From: Teichococcus vastitatis
GTDB taxonomy: Bacteria; Pseudomonadota; Alphaproteobacteria; Acetobacterales; Acetobacteraceae
Direction: 5' to 3'
DNA length: 64,000 nt
NCBI RefSeq assembly: GCF_003604215.1
Contig: NZ_QXGS01000008.1
Span: forward strand, 62,001 to 126,000
The translations under genes and the position numbers were made by a program. Positions within the stretch are counted from its first letter, which is position 1; every line of letters starts with the position of its first letter. The notes under the pieces were generated by a model. It did no database searches and had not been told where the DNA came from. It worked only from the letters and a program-made list of their open reading frames with translations. Of this stretch, positions 25,158-34,851 are shown one piece after another.

Positions 25158-26851
25158 TCCGTGCGGCCCCGCAGCAAGGCCTCGGGGTGGCGTTCCAGGT
25201 AATCGGCGAGCAGACGCACGGAACGCGCGGCGTCGGTTGCCTGTTGCAGCAGTCGTGCCAATTCCCGGTTGAAGGCCGAGTTGGTGCCATAGCCGCGCTC
25301 CACCGAGGTCACCGCGGCATTGGCCCGGGCCAGGGTCTGGTCCAGGTTGTCCGCCATGGATGGCAGGCGGCGCAGCAGCGGCGCCAGACCGTTATCGGTG
25401 CGGCGCACCAGCCTCTGCGCGTCGCCCAGGATGGCGGTCAGGCTGGACAGCGAGGCTTTCAGCTCCGGCCCACCCACCAGGCCGTTCACCGCGGCCAATA
25501 CCCCGGACAGGTTCTGGCCGATCTGGTCGAGCGGGAAGTTCTCCAGCTTGCCGGCGATGGCGCCCACCGCGCCCATCAGGTCGTCGCCGCCGCCGCCGAG
25601 GCTCGGGATCACCAGCAGATCGCCTTCCTGCCGCACCGTGGCGGGTGGGGCGTCGGGCACGAAATCCAGCGTCACCACCTTCTGCCCGGTCAGCAAGTTG
25701 CCACTGGCGAGCTGGGCGCGCATGCCTTCCGCCACGAAGCGCTCCATGGCCTGCCGCACCTCCCATTGCGGGCGGCCGTTAGGAAAGGCGATGCGGTCGG
25801 GCTCCACCGCGATGCGCACCGGCACGCTGAAGCGGTTCTCCGTCTGGTCGTAGGACAGGTCGATGTTGGTGACGCTGCCGATGCGGATGCCGCGCATCTC
25901 CACCGGGGAGCGCGGCGTCAGCCCGCGCACCGAGCCTTCGAGGTAGACCAGGAACTCCAGCCGGTTCTCCGAGGTGGCGGCGAGCGCGGCCTCGGCGCTG
26001 CCATACAGCGTGAACTGCGCGTTGTCCGGCGCCGGCGGCGCGTCCCGGTCGCGCGGCGGCGTGTCGAAGGCGATGCCGCCGGTCAGCACGGCGCGCAGGC
26101 TTTCCAGCTCCACGCTCAGCCCGTCCGGGCCGAAGCCGAGCCGGACGCCGGAACTGTTCCAGAACCGCGAGCCTTCCCGCACATAGGCTTCGTAGGGGGA
26201 GCGGATAAAGGCGCGCACCGCCACGGTGCCGTCGAGACCGGGCTGGTCGAAGCTCAGCACCTCGCCCACCTGCACGTCGCGGAAGAACACCGGGGAACCG
26301 CGGTTCAGCGAGCCGAGGCGATAGGTCTTCAGCGTGAAGATGCGTCCCGGCTCGTCCGAGCGGATGCCGGGCGGGTCCTCCAGGCCACGGTATTCGCGGC
26401 GCGCCTCGCCATCCTCCGGCCCGGGGTCGAACTCGATATAGGCGCCGGACACGATGGTTTCCAGGCCGGACACGTTGCCGGCGGTGAGCCGCGGCCGCAC
26501 CACCCAGAAGCGCGCCGCCTCGGTGAGCCGCGCCTCGACATCGGGCGTCATGCGGATGCGGGCGGTGACGGATGACAGGTCATCCGCCAGCGCGATGGCT
26601 TCCACCGTGCCGATGGCGACGGATTTGTAGCGCACCTGGGTCTGCCCGGCGGCCAGCCCGTCGGCGCTGTTGAAGTGCACCGTGATCAGCGGGCCGCGGC
26701 TGCTGATGGTGGTATAGGCCAGGTAGCCCGTGACCATCAGCGCCGCCAGCGGGATCAGCCAGATCAGCGAGAAGCGGCGCCGCTGCGGCCGCGCTTCGGC
26801 AAGCTCCGGCGCCAGGCGCTCAGGCGGGAGGCGGGGCGGCGTGTCACTCAT
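25154..26851 (-). CDS. pqiB: PqiB, MCE-domain intermembrane lipid transport protein
   Basis: A 565-residue protein with one N-terminal membrane helix (about 27-48, FSLIWLIPLAALMVTGYLAY) and three MCE repeats: about 55-145 (GPLITVHFNSADGLAAGQTQVRYKSVAIG), 165-260 (YRLGSLNRGSPVFFRDVQVGEV) and 300-400 (VRGLTPRSPVEMRGIRIGSV). A long helical C-terminal tail follows, as in PqiB/YebT. E. coli PqiB forms a hexameric syringe-like tube across the periplasm. The gene overlaps pqiA by 4 bp (ATGA) and pqiC by 4 bp. Confidence 0.95.
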   Translation of the reverse strand: MSDTPPRLPPERLAPELAEARPQRRRFSLIWLIPLAALMVTGYLAYTTISSRGPLITVHFNSADGLAAGQTQVRYKSVAIGTVEAIALADDLSSVTARIRMTPDVEARLTEAARFWVVRPRLTAGNVSGLETIVSGAYIEFDPGPEDGEARREYRGLEDPPGIRSDEPGRIFTLKTYRLGSLNRGSPVFFRDVQVGEVLSFDQPGLDGTVAVRAFIRSPYEAYVREGSRFWNSSGVRLGFGPDGLSVELESLRAVLTGGIAFDTPPRDRDAPPAPDNAQFTLYGSAEAALAATSENRLEFLVYLEGSVRGLTPRSPVEMRGIRIGSVTNIDLSYDQTENRFSVPVRIAVEPDRIAFPNGRPQWEVRQAMERFVAEGMRAQLASGNLLTGQKVVTLDFVPDAPPATVRQEGDLLVIPSLGGGGDDLMGAVGAIAGKLENFPLDQIGQNLSGVLAAVNGLVGGPELKASLSSLTAILGDAQRLVRRTDNGLAPLLRRLPSMADNLDQTLARANAAVTSVERGYGTNSAFNRELARLLQQATDAARSVRLLADYLERHPEALLRGRTE

Positions 26852-28167
26852 GGGCGGTCGGATTCTTTCCGGTCATTGGCGCCGGCCGCATCCCACATCA
26901 GGCGGGGATCAAAGGTTTCGGCGGCCACCATGGTCAGGATCACCACGGCGCCGAAGCAGGCGGCGCCGAGCTCGGCATGGATCGAGGCGACGGCGCCGAA
27001 GCGCACCAGGGCGATCAGCACGGAGACAACAAAGACGTCGATCATCGACCAGCGCCCCAGCGCCTCCACCACGCGGTAGAGCTGCGTCTTGCGGTACAGG
27101 TGCAGGCGGGAGCGGCGCTGCACCGACAGCAACATCACCGACAAGCCGACGAGTTTCAGCATCGGCACCGCGACCGAGGCCAGGAAGACGATCACCGCCA
27201 GTGGCCAGAAACCGCTGTGGATGAACTCCACCACGCCGCCCATGATGGTGTGCGGGCCGCCCTGGCCGAGGGTGACGATGGTCATCACCGGATAATAATT
27301 GGCCGGCACGTAAAGGACCGCCGCAGCGGTCACCAGGGCCCAGCTGCGTGACACGCTGTTGCGCTTGCGATGGTGCAGGGCAGTGCCGCAGCGCGGGCAG
27401 GCGGTGCCTTCCGCGGCCCGCGTCACCTTGCGGCAGCAATGGCAGGACAGCATCCGCCCGCCCCGCGCCGGGTAAGGGGGCGTCCGGGCCGCGATCCCGC
27501 GCGCTTCCAGCGCGTCCCAGGCGGCCTGCGGCTCGAAGGCGGCGTCAGCGGCGACCAGGGCCAGCACCACGGCGCCGAGGCCGTACACCGCCGGGCCCAG
27601 CTCCACCTCCGCCAGATCGACCAGCCGCGTGTAGGAAACCAGCGCGCCGAACAGAAACACTTCCAGCATCCCCCAGGCGCCCAGATGCTCGTGCCAGCGC
27701 AACGGCAGGCCGAGCCAGGGCGGCGGCCGGCGCAGCCGCAGCCCGCCCAGCACGGTGAGGCGCAACAGCAGCCGGGCGAGCGGCACCAGCACCAGCGTCA
27801 CCACCACGATCACCGCCAGCAGCCACAACCCGTCCTCGACAAAGGCGGCGGCGCCCGATTCGACGCGGCTGCCGCGCACCTGCCCCAGCAGGCGCAACGT
27901 CAGAAACGGCATGGTGAGCGTGATCACGCACAGCATCAGGCTGGCGATGGCCAGGGCGAAGGGCGCGTCGAGCGGGCTGGCATGGTGCTGGCGCAGCGCG
28001 GCGTTGCAGCGCGGGCAGCGGGAATCAATCCCCACAGCCTCGCGCGGCATGCTCAACAGCAGGCCGCAATCATCGCATTCGCGCGGAATGGCCCCCCCCG
28101 CCCGGCCGGCGTCATGAACCGTGCCGGCGTTGTCGCAGCGGAGCGTCGGGCGGGCGGAGGCGGACAT
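26848..28167 (-). CDS. pqiA: PqiA, paraquat-inducible integral membrane protein
   Basis: A 439-residue inner-membrane protein with two homologous halves. Each begins with a zinc-ribbon (CDDCG...CPRC near residue 31; CHCC...CPRC near 235), followed by about four helices. The second half contains the family text LYVPANYYPVMTIVTLG and WSMIDVFVVSVLIALV. PqiA is thought to feed lipids to the PqiB tube. Its ATG shares one base with the stop of the upstream monooxygenase (TGATG), which indicates translational coupling. Confidence 0.93.
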   Translation of the reverse strand: MSASARPTLRCDNAGTVHDAGRAGGAIPRECDDCGLLLSMPREAVGIDSRCPRCNAALRQHHASPLDAPFALAIASLMLCVITLTMPFLTLRLLGQVRGSRVESGAAAFVEDGLWLLAVIVVVTLVLVPLARLLLRLTVLGGLRLRRPPPWLGLPLRWHEHLGAWGMLEVFLFGALVSYTRLVDLAEVELGPAVYGLGAVVLALVAADAAFEPQAAWDALEARGIAARTPPYPARGGRMLSCHCCRKVTRAAEGTACPRCGTALHHRKRNSVSRSWALVTAAAVLYVPANYYPVMTIVTLGQGGPHTIMGGVVEFIHSGFWPLAVIVFLASVAVPMLKLVGLSVMLLSVQRRSRLHLYRKTQLYRVVEALGRWSMIDVFVVSVLIALVRFGAVASIHAELGAACFGAVVILTMVAAETFDPRLMWDAAGANDRKESDRP

Positions 28168-29543
28168 CACGCGGAATGTGTCAGGGGATCGCCCGAAGGC
28201 AAGCCCCCGCCGGCGCTGCGCCGCACCACCCGTTCCGGGCGTTTCAGGCCCATGGTGTCGCGCAGGGTGCCGCCGGGATACTCGGTGCGGAAGATGCCGC
28301 GCCGCTGCAATTCCGGCACCACCAGCTCCACAAAGGTTTCCAGGCTGCGCGGCTGCACCGGCATGTCCAGGTTGAAGCCGTCGCAGGCGCCGGAGCGGTA
28401 CCAATCCTCCATCTGGTCGGCGATCTGCACCGGATCGCCCTTGAACGCCATGTGGCCAAGAGTCGGCACCACGCGCTGGTAGGTCTGGCGGATGGACAGG
28501 TTCTCGCGCTTCGCCATCGCCACGGTGGCGTCGCGATAGGACACGGCGCCGTCCACCTCGCCGGAAATCTCCGGCAGCGGGCCGTCCAGCGGCAGGCCGC
28601 GCAGGTCGAACTGGCAGATCCGGGACAAGTACTCGACGCCGAGTTCCGGCGTGATCAGCTCCTGCAATTCCCCATACAGATCATCCGCCTCGGCCTCGGA
28701 ACGACCGACATACATGGTGCAGGCCGGCAGGATGCGCAGCTGGTCCGGGGTGCGGCCGTATTTCGCCATGCGGCTCTTCACGTCGGCGCAGAAGGCGATG
28801 CTTTCCGCCTTCTCGGTCACCACCGAGAACAGCCCCTCGGCGAATTCGGCCGCCAGCTCGCGGCCCGGCTCGGACTGGCCGGCGGTGAAGATCAGCGGGT
28901 AGCCCTGAACCGGCCGCGCCACGTTGAGCGGCCCCTGCACCGAGAAGTGCTTGCCCACATGGTCCAGCCGCTGGACCTTGGCGGGATCGAGGAAGCGGCC
29001 GCTCGCCTTGTCCTCGGGAAAGGCATCCTCCGCCCAGCTATCCCACAATCCCTTGCAGACCTGGATGAATTCGCGAGCGCGCTCGTAGCGCTCCTCGCGC
29101 GGCACATGCGTGACGCGGCCGAAATTCACCGAGTCGCCGGCATAGGAGCCGGTGACCACGTTCCAGCAGGCCCGGCCGCCGCTCAGGTGGTCGAGCGAGG
29201 CGAAGCGCCGGGCCAGCAGGTAGGGCTCGTCATAGGTGGTGGTGGCGGTGGCGAACAACCCGACATGCCGTGTGTGCTGCGACAGGGCGGCCAGCAGCGT
29301 CAGCGGCTCGAAGGTCGCCGGGCGGTCGGACCGGGCCGGAGCGCTGAACAGCACCGGGTTGTCCATCTGCCGCACCGCGTTGCCGTCGGCCAGGAACAGC
29401 AGGTCGAACTTGCCGCGTTCAGCCAGCTGCGCGATCCGCAGGGCGTGGCCGAAATTCATCACCGTGCCGGACCAGGCATCCGGGTGCCGCCAGCCGGCCA
29501 GGTGGCTGCCCAGGCCGATCAGGCTGGTCATCAGGTTCATCAT
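28167..29543 (-). CDS. LLM-class flavin-dependent monooxygenase (NtaA/DszA family)
   Basis: A 458-residue bacterial-luciferase-like monooxygenase of the NtaA/SnaA/DszA type. Landmarks are GLGSHLAGWRHPDA, AQLAERGKFDLLFLADG, PLTLLAALSQHTRHVGLFATATTTYDEPYLLARRFASLDHLSGGRACWNVVT, FTAGQSEPGRELAAEFAEGLFSV and the C-terminal GTLRDTMGL. These enzymes use reduced FMN from a separate reductase to oxidise chelators, sulfonates or dibenzothiophene sulfone. No reductase gene is nearby and the substrate is unknown. It is the first gene of an operon with pqiABC, joined by a TGATG overlap. The start at 29543 has a weak ribosome site; ATGs at 29540 and 29531 are alternatives. Confidence 0.9.
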   Translation of the reverse strand: MMNLMTSLIGLGSHLAGWRHPDAWSGTVMNFGHALRIAQLAERGKFDLLFLADGNAVRQMDNPVLFSAPARSDRPATFEPLTLLAALSQHTRHVGLFATATTTYDEPYLLARRFASLDHLSGGRACWNVVTGSYAGDSVNFGRVTHVPREERYERAREFIQVCKGLWDSWAEDAFPEDKASGRFLDPAKVQRLDHVGKHFSVQGPLNVARPVQGYPLIFTAGQSEPGRELAAEFAEGLFSVVTEKAESIAFCADVKSRMAKYGRTPDQLRILPACTMYVGRSEAEADDLYGELQELITPELGVEYLSRICQFDLRGLPLDGPLPEISGEVDGAVSYRDATVAMAKRENLSIRQTYQRVVPTLGHMAFKGDPVQIADQMEDWYRSGACDGFNLDMPVQPRSLETFVELVVPELQRRGIFRTEYPGGTLRDTMGLKRPERVVRRSAGGGLPSGDPLTHSA

Positions 29544-29676
29544 CGGCCGTTCGACCGCTTGCTGCAAAGCATCGCGTTTCCTTTCTGCCGCCCCGTGGCG
29601 GACCGATCGGCCGCTGCCAGCATTTCCCCGCCCCGGAGGGTAGCCCGGCCCGCGAGGTCGGGTGTAGCCCCCTTGC

Positions 29677-30321
29677 TCACGCCGGCGCACCGCCGTCGCG
29701 GCGGGAGCCGGCCAGGAAGATCTCCACCGAGCGGCGGATGCGGGCCCGCAGCGCCGCTTCCGGCAGGTGGGGCAGCAATCCCATCAGCCGTTCATGGTGG
29801 AAGGCGCCGAACGCCATGCCCATCAGCATCCGGGCCGACTCGTCGAGCGGCGCGAACCGGTGCCGCCCTTCCGCATCCAGCCGGGCCAGATAGCTGTCCA
29901 GGGCCAGGATGCCGCCGCCGAAATGCTGTTCCGCTGCCTCCAGCAGGGATGGGCTGAGGCTGTACTCGCCCAGCACCATGCGCAGGGTGCTGACCGCTTC
30001 CTCGCCGAGAAGCAGCAATCCCATGCGCCACAGGAAATCCTCCAGCGCCGCCTGCGGCGACAGGTCCTGCCGTACCTCGATCTGCTGCGCCCGCGCCTTG
30101 ACGCGGTCCAGCAGGCGGAAAAACAGTGCCTCCTTGGACAGGAAGAGCTTGTAGATCGTCTTCTTGGAACAACCTGCGGCACGGGCCACGGCGTCCATGG
30201 TGGTGGCGTGGAAGCCGTGCTCGCGGAACTCGGCCTCGGCAGCGGCGCAGATCCGCTCCAGCGCCGCGGGCTCGCAAGCCCTGTCGGCCTCGGCCAGATC
30301 CTCAGTCACCTTTTGTACCAT
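29677..30321 (-). CDS. TetR-family regulator of the RND efflux operon
   Basis: A 214-residue TetR/AcrR-type repressor. The N-terminal DNA-binding domain (about 17-65) contains AEFREHGFHATTMDAVARAAGCSKKTIYKLFLSKEALF, the canonical helix-turn-helix. The helical C-terminal domain would bind the inducer. It is divergent from the RND pump with a 99-bp shared gap, the usual arrangement for a repressor that answers to a pump substrate. A TTGACA at 30352-30357 in the gap is a possible pump -35 element, but I could not place a good -10 at correct spacing. Confidence 0.92.
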   Translation of the reverse strand: MVQKVTEDLAEADRACEPAALERICAAAEAEFREHGFHATTMDAVARAAGCSKKTIYKLFLSKEALFFRLLDRVKARAQQIEVRQDLSPQAALEDFLWRMGLLLLGEEAVSTLRMVLGEYSLSPSLLEAAEQHFGGGILALDSYLARLDAEGRHRFAPLDESARMLMGMAFGAFHHERLMGLLPHLPEAALRARIRRSVEIFLAGSRRDGGAPA

Positions 30322-30420
30322 TTGTTGGCCCCTGGACCGGCGAAGTGTCGCTTGACAATAGATCGGATACTAACGAGTTTCCAGCCGCCTCGCCCCTTTG
30401 TGCCGCAGGAGCCCCATCGC

Positions 30421-31671
30421 ATGGCCGAACCGTCGATCCCCGCCCGGCCCGCCAGCGACAGGCCGCGCCGTCAGGGCGTCGGCGCCGCGGCTTTCTTTCC
30501 GATGATGCTGGCCTCGCTGGCTCTGCTGGTGTCCTGCGACGAGCCGGCGACGGAGCAGCAAGCCGGCGGAGGCGGGCAGGGCGCGCCCCCGGCGGTGACC
30601 GTGCTGTCGGTTCAGCCGCGCCCGGTCAGCGTCTACACCACCCTGCCGGGCCGGGTCGTCGCCTACCAGACCGCCGAGGTGCGGCCGCAGGTCGGTGGCG
30701 TGCTGCGCGAGCGGCTGTTCCGCGAGGGCGGGACGGTGCAGGCCGGGCAGAAGCTGTTCCAGATCGACCCCGCCCCGTATCGGGCGAACCTGGCCAGCGC
30801 CCAGGCCAACCTGTCGCGGGCCGAGGCGACGCTTGGCGCCGCCCGTGTCACCGCCACGCGTTACCGCCCGCTGGTGGCGCAGAATGCCGTCAGCCGGCTG
30901 GATTACGAAACCGCCGTGGCCACGCAGAAGCAGGCGGAGGCCGATGTCGCCTCAGCCCGCGCGGCGGTGGAGACGGCCCGGATCAATCTCGGCTACACCA
31001 CCATCAACTCGCCCATCACCGGGCGCACCAGCCGCGCCAGGCTGACGGTGGGCGCGCTGGTCACCGCCGACCAGACCGATTCCCTGCTGACGGTGACTCA
31101 GCTCGATCCGATCTACGTCGATGTGACGCAGCCGGCGGGAACGCTGCTGCGGCTGCGGCGCGAGATGGCGGCGGGCCGCCTGCGCCAGGCCGATGAAGGC
31201 ACGGCCGAGGTGCGGCTGATGCTGGAGGACGGCACCGAATACGACCACCCCGGCAAGCTGCAGGTGTCGGAGGTCACGGTGGACCAGAGCACCGGCTCGG
31301 TGATCCTGCGCGCCGAATTCCCCAATCCGGACGGAATGCTGATGCCGGGCCTGTTTGTCCGGCAGAAGGTGGAGGAAGGCATCACGCCGGAGGCCCTGCT
31401 GGTGCCGCAGCGCGCCGTGACCCGCAACCCGCGTGGCGAGGCGGTGGTCAAGGTGGTGCAGCCGGACGGCACGGTGGCGGAGCGCACCATCGACGCGACG
31501 CGCGCCATCGGCACCGACTGGCTGGCCCGGGGCGGGCTGCAGGCCGGCGACAAGGTGATCGTGGAAGGCGGGCAGCGCGTGCAGGCCGGCGCCAAGCCGC
31601 AGGTCACCGAAACCACGGCCGAGGCGCTGCGCGGGCCGCAGCCCGACGGCCAGCCGCAAACCCGGGGCTGA
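30421..31671 (+). CDS. RND efflux periplasmic adaptor (MexA/AcrA type) lipoprotein
   Basis: A 416-residue membrane-fusion protein. The N-terminal hydrophobic stretch ends in a lipobox LLVSC (cysteine near residue 40), so it is probably anchored in the inner membrane. The barrel-sandwich hybrid domain starts VYTTLPGRVVAYQTAEVRPQVGGVL. The alpha-hairpin (about 95-170) contains LASAQANLSRAEATLGAARVTATRYRPL, and the second lipoyl half is INLGYTTINSPITGRTSRARLTVGALV. The C-terminal membrane-proximal domain ends near GGLQAGDKVIVEGGQRVQAG. It links the RND pump to the outer-membrane channel. AGGAG lies nine bases upstream of the ATG. Seven base pairs separate it from the pump gene. Confidence 0.96.
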   Translation: MAEPSIPARPASDRPRRQGVGAAAFFPMMLASLALLVSCDEPATEQQAGGGGQGAPPAVTVLSVQPRPVSVYTTLPGRVVAYQTAEVRPQVGGVLRERLFREGGTVQAGQKLFQIDPAPYRANLASAQANLSRAEATLGAARVTATRYRPLVAQNAVSRLDYETAVATQKQAEADVASARAAVETARINLGYTTINSPITGRTSRARLTVGALVTADQTDSLLTVTQLDPIYVDVTQPAGTLLRLRREMAAGRLRQADEGTAEVRLMLEDGTEYDHPGKLQVSEVTVDQSTGSVILRAEFPNPDGMLMPGLFVRQKVEEGITPEALLVPQRAVTRNPRGEAVVKVVQPDGTVAERTIDATRAIGTDWLARGGLQAGDKVIVEGGQRVQAGAKPQVTETTAEALRGPQPDGQPQTRG

Positions 31672-31678
31672 GCGCGCC

Positions 31679-34600
31679 ATGGCACGTTTCTTCATCGACC
31701 GCCCGGTCTTTGCCTGGGTGCTGGCGCTGGCCGTGATGCTGGTGGGCCTGATCTGCCTGCGCAGCCTACCGATCTCGCAATACCCGACCATCGCCCCGCC
31801 CTCGATCCGCATCTCCCTGACCTATCCGGGCGCGTCCGCCGAGACGGTGCAGAACACTGTGGTGCAGGTGATCGAGCAGCAGATGACCGGCCTCGACGGC
31901 CTGCGCTACTTCACCTCCACCTCCAACCGCGACGGCAGCGCCAATGTGGAGCTGACCTTTGCCCAGGGCACCAACGCCGACACGGCGCAGGTGCAGGTGC
32001 AGAACAAGCTGTCCCTGGCCGAGACCCGCCTGCCGGAGACGGTGCGGCAGCAGGGCATCCGCGTCGCCAAATCCTCCTCGGCCTACCTGATGATCATCGG
32101 CTTCATCTCCAAGGATGGATCGATGAACAGCGCCGACTTGGCCGACTTCATCGCCACCAACGTGCAGGATCCGCTGACGCGGACACTGGGCGTCGGCGAC
32201 TACAACCTGTTCGGCTCACAATACGCGATGCGCATCTGGCTCGACCCGAACCGGCTGAACGCGTTCAACATGATGCCGTCCGACGTCACGGCGGCGATCT
32301 CGGCGCAGAACGTGCAGGTGGCGTCGGGCGAGATCGGCGCGCGGCCGGCGGTGCCGGGGCAGATGCTGAACGCCACGCTGATCGGCCCGTCCTACCTCAA
32401 CACGCCGGAGCAGTTCGGCAACATCCTGCTGCGGGTGAACGCCGACGGGTCGCAGGTGCGGCTGCGCGACGTGGCCAGGGTGGAGCTGGGCGCGCAGAGC
32501 TTCTCGGTCAGCAGCCAGTACAATGGCCGGCCTTCGGCCGCGATCGGCGTGCAGCTCGCCGCCGGCGCCAATGCCGTGTCCACGGCCGAGGCGGTGCGGC
32601 AGACCCTGGCCGATATCGGCGGTTCCTTTCCGGCCAACATCGAGATGGTGGTGCCCTACGACACCACGCCCTTCGTGGAGATCTCGATCCACGAGGTGGT
32701 CAAGGCGCTGATCGAGGCCATGGTGCTGGTCTTCGTGGTGATGTTCGTGTTTCTGCAGAACTGGCGCGCGACGCTGATCCCGACGCTGGCCATCCCGGTG
32801 GTGCTGCTCGGCACCTTCGCGGTGCTGGCCCTGGCCGGATATTCAATCAACACCCTGACCATGTTCGCCATGGTGCTGGCCATCGGCCTGCTGGTCGACG
32901 ACGCCATCGTGGTGGTGGAGAATGTCGAGCGCGTGATGGAGCAGGAGCACCTGTCGCCGCTCCAGGCCACGCGCAAATCGATGGACCAGATCTCCGGCGC
33001 GCTGGTCGGCATCGGCCTGGTGCTGTCGGCGGTGTTCTTTCCGATGTTCTTCTTCGCCGGCTCGGCAGGCGTCATCTACCGGCAATTCTCGCTCACCATC
33101 ATCACGGCCATGACGCTCTCGGTGGGGGTGGCGATCATTTTCACACCGGCCTTGTGCGCCACGCTGCTGCGGCGGCCGAAGCACCACGGCGCGCAGAAGC
33201 CCGGCGTCTTCGGCTGGTTCAACCGCGGCTTCGACCGCACCACGCGCGGCTATGTCGGCGGCGTGCGGCGCGTGGTGGCGCGGCCCTGGCGCATGCTGCT
33301 GGTCTACCTCGCCGTGGCCGCCGCGTTCGGCGTGATGTATGTGCGGCTGCCCTCCTCCTTCTTGCCGAACGAGGACCAGGGCGTGCTGATGGTGCAGGTC
33401 TCGGCCCCGCCGGGCGCCACCACGGTGCGCACCCAGCAGGCGCTGGACGCCATCACCCGCTACGCGCTGGAGCAGGAGAAGGAGAATGTCGAGGGCCTCA
33501 TGGCCATCAACGGCTTCTCCTTCTCGGGCCGCGGCCAGAATGCCGGCATGGCCTTTCTGCGGCTGAGGAACTGGGAGGAACGCGAGAACCCGGACCAGGC
33601 GGTGGGTGCCGTGGCCGGCCGCATCATGCGGCACTTCGCCACCTACAAGGACGCGCAGGTCTTCGCCTTCGCGCCACCGGCGGTGCCGGAACTCGGCAAC
33701 GCCACCGGGTTCGAGATGCAGCTGGTGGACCGCGGCGCCAATGGCCAGGCGGCGCTGAAGCAGGCGCGCGACCAGATCCTGGCCGCCGCCTCCAAGAGCC
33801 CGCTGGTGGTCGGCCTCCGCCCCGGCAGCCAGCCGGACGAGGCGCAGTACAAGCTCAGCATCGACTGGGAAAAGGCCAGCGCGCTCGGCCTCGCGGTGGG
33901 CGACATCAACAACACCCTGTCCGCCGCCTTCGGCTCCTCCTATGCCGGAGACTTCCTGGACCGCGGCCGCGTCAAGCGCGTCTACCTCCAGGGGGCCGCC
34001 GAGTTCCGCATGCTGCCCGAGGATATCGGCCAGTGGTACGTGCGCAACGCCTCGGGGACGATGGTGCCGTTCAGCGCCTTTGCTTCGGCAAGCTGGGAAA
34101 CCGGCTCCCCCGGCCTCACCCGCTTCAACGGCATCAACGCGGTGGAGCTGACCGGCGACGCGGCCCCCGGCCAGAGCACCGGCGCCGCCATGGACGAGAT
34201 GGAGCGCCTGGCCGCCGAGCTGCCCGCCGGCTTCGGCGTGGAATGGAGCGGCCTGTCCTATGAGGAGCGCGCTTCCGGCTCCCAGGCGGCACCGCTTTAT
34301 GCCATCTCGCTGATCGTGGTGTTTCTCTGCCTCGCCGCCCTGTACGAGAGCTGGGCGATCCCGATCTCGGTGATGCTGGTGGTGCCGCTCGGCGTGTTCG
34401 GCGCGGTGGCGGCGACGCTGCTGCGCGGGCTGGAGAACGACGTCTACTTCCAGGTCGGCCTGCTCACCACCGTCGGCCTGTCGGCCAAGAACGCCATCCT
34501 GATCGTGGAGTTCGCCAAGGAACACTTCGAGGCCGGCGAGAGCCTGGTGGACTCCGCCCTGCACGCTGCGAAGGAGCGGCTGCGGCCGATCCTGATGACC

Positions 34601-34846
34601 TCCCTGGCCTTCACCCTCGGCGTGGTGCCGCTGGCCATCGCCACCGGTGCCGGCGCCGGTGGCCGCGTGGCCATCGGCACCGGCATCATCGGCGGCGTGG
34701 TGGCCGGCACGGTGCTGGCAGTGTTCTTTGTGCCGCTGTTCTTCGTGGTGGTGCTGAAGCTGTTCCGCACCCGGCGCGCTTCCGAGCGGCAGGCGGCCGA
34801 GGAGCAACGCCAGGAGGCCCCGGCCCCGGCGGGCGCGGGGGATTGA
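31679..34846 (+). CDS. RND multidrug efflux pump, AcrB/MexB (HAE1) type
   Basis: A 1,055-residue inner-membrane proton-driven exporter of standard HAE1 length. It starts MARFFIDRPVFAWVLALAVMLVGL. It has the docking and porter regions with FFTSTSNRDGSANVELTF-like text, and the proton relay aspartates D407-D408 in IGLLVDDAIVVVENVER. A lysine at about 937 in SAKNAILIVEFAKE corresponds to AcrB K940. The two halves show the usual 1+5 and 1+5 helix layout. The pump expels amphipathic drugs, detergents or endogenous metabolites; the substrate cannot be predicted. Genes for the adaptor and outer-membrane factor flank it closely, so the tripartite pump is complete. Confidence 0.98.
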   Translation: MARFFIDRPVFAWVLALAVMLVGLICLRSLPISQYPTIAPPSIRISLTYPGASAETVQNTVVQVIEQQMTGLDGLRYFTSTSNRDGSANVELTFAQGTNADTAQVQVQNKLSLAETRLPETVRQQGIRVAKSSSAYLMIIGFISKDGSMNSADLADFIATNVQDPLTRTLGVGDYNLFGSQYAMRIWLDPNRLNAFNMMPSDVTAAISAQNVQVASGEIGARPAVPGQMLNATLIGPSYLNTPEQFGNILLRVNADGSQVRLRDVARVELGAQSFSVSSQYNGRPSAAIGVQLAAGANAVSTAEAVRQTLADIGGSFPANIEMVVPYDTTPFVEISIHEVVKALIEAMVLVFVVMFVFLQNWRATLIPTLAIPVVLLGTFAVLALAGYSINTLTMFAMVLAIGLLVDDAIVVVENVERVMEQEHLSPLQATRKSMDQISGALVGIGLVLSAVFFPMFFFAGSAGVIYRQFSLTIITAMTLSVGVAIIFTPALCATLLRRPKHHGAQKPGVFGWFNRGFDRTTRGYVGGVRRVVARPWRMLLVYLAVAAAFGVMYVRLPSSFLPNEDQGVLMVQVSAPPGATTVRTQQALDAITRYALEQEKENVEGLMAINGFSFSGRGQNAGMAFLRLRNWEERENPDQAVGAVAGRIMRHFATYKDAQVFAFAPPAVPELGNATGFEMQLVDRGANGQAALKQARDQILAAASKSPLVVGLRPGSQPDEAQYKLSIDWEKASALGLAVGDINNTLSAAFGSSYAGDFLDRGRVKRVYLQGAAEFRMLPEDIGQWYVRNASGTMVPFSAFASASWETGSPGLTRFNGINAVELTGDAAPGQSTGAAMDEMERLAAELPAGFGVEWSGLSYEERASGSQAAPLYAISLIVVFLCLAALYESWAIPISVMLVVPLGVFGAVAATLLRGLENDVYFQVGLLTTVGLSAKNAILIVEFAKEHFEAGESLVDSALHAAKERLRPILMTSLAFTLGVVPLAIATGAGAGGRVAIGTGIIGGVVAGTVLAVFFVPLFFVVVLKLFRTRRASERQAAEEQRQEAPAPAGAGD

Positions 34847-34851
34847 GAGCC

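Noticed and set aside
30352-30380. Sigma70 promoter for the RND operon from the TTGACA at 30352
   Set aside because: No -10 element occurs at 16-18 bp spacing (the sequence there is AACGAG/GAGTTT), so I list it only as a possible -35 word.
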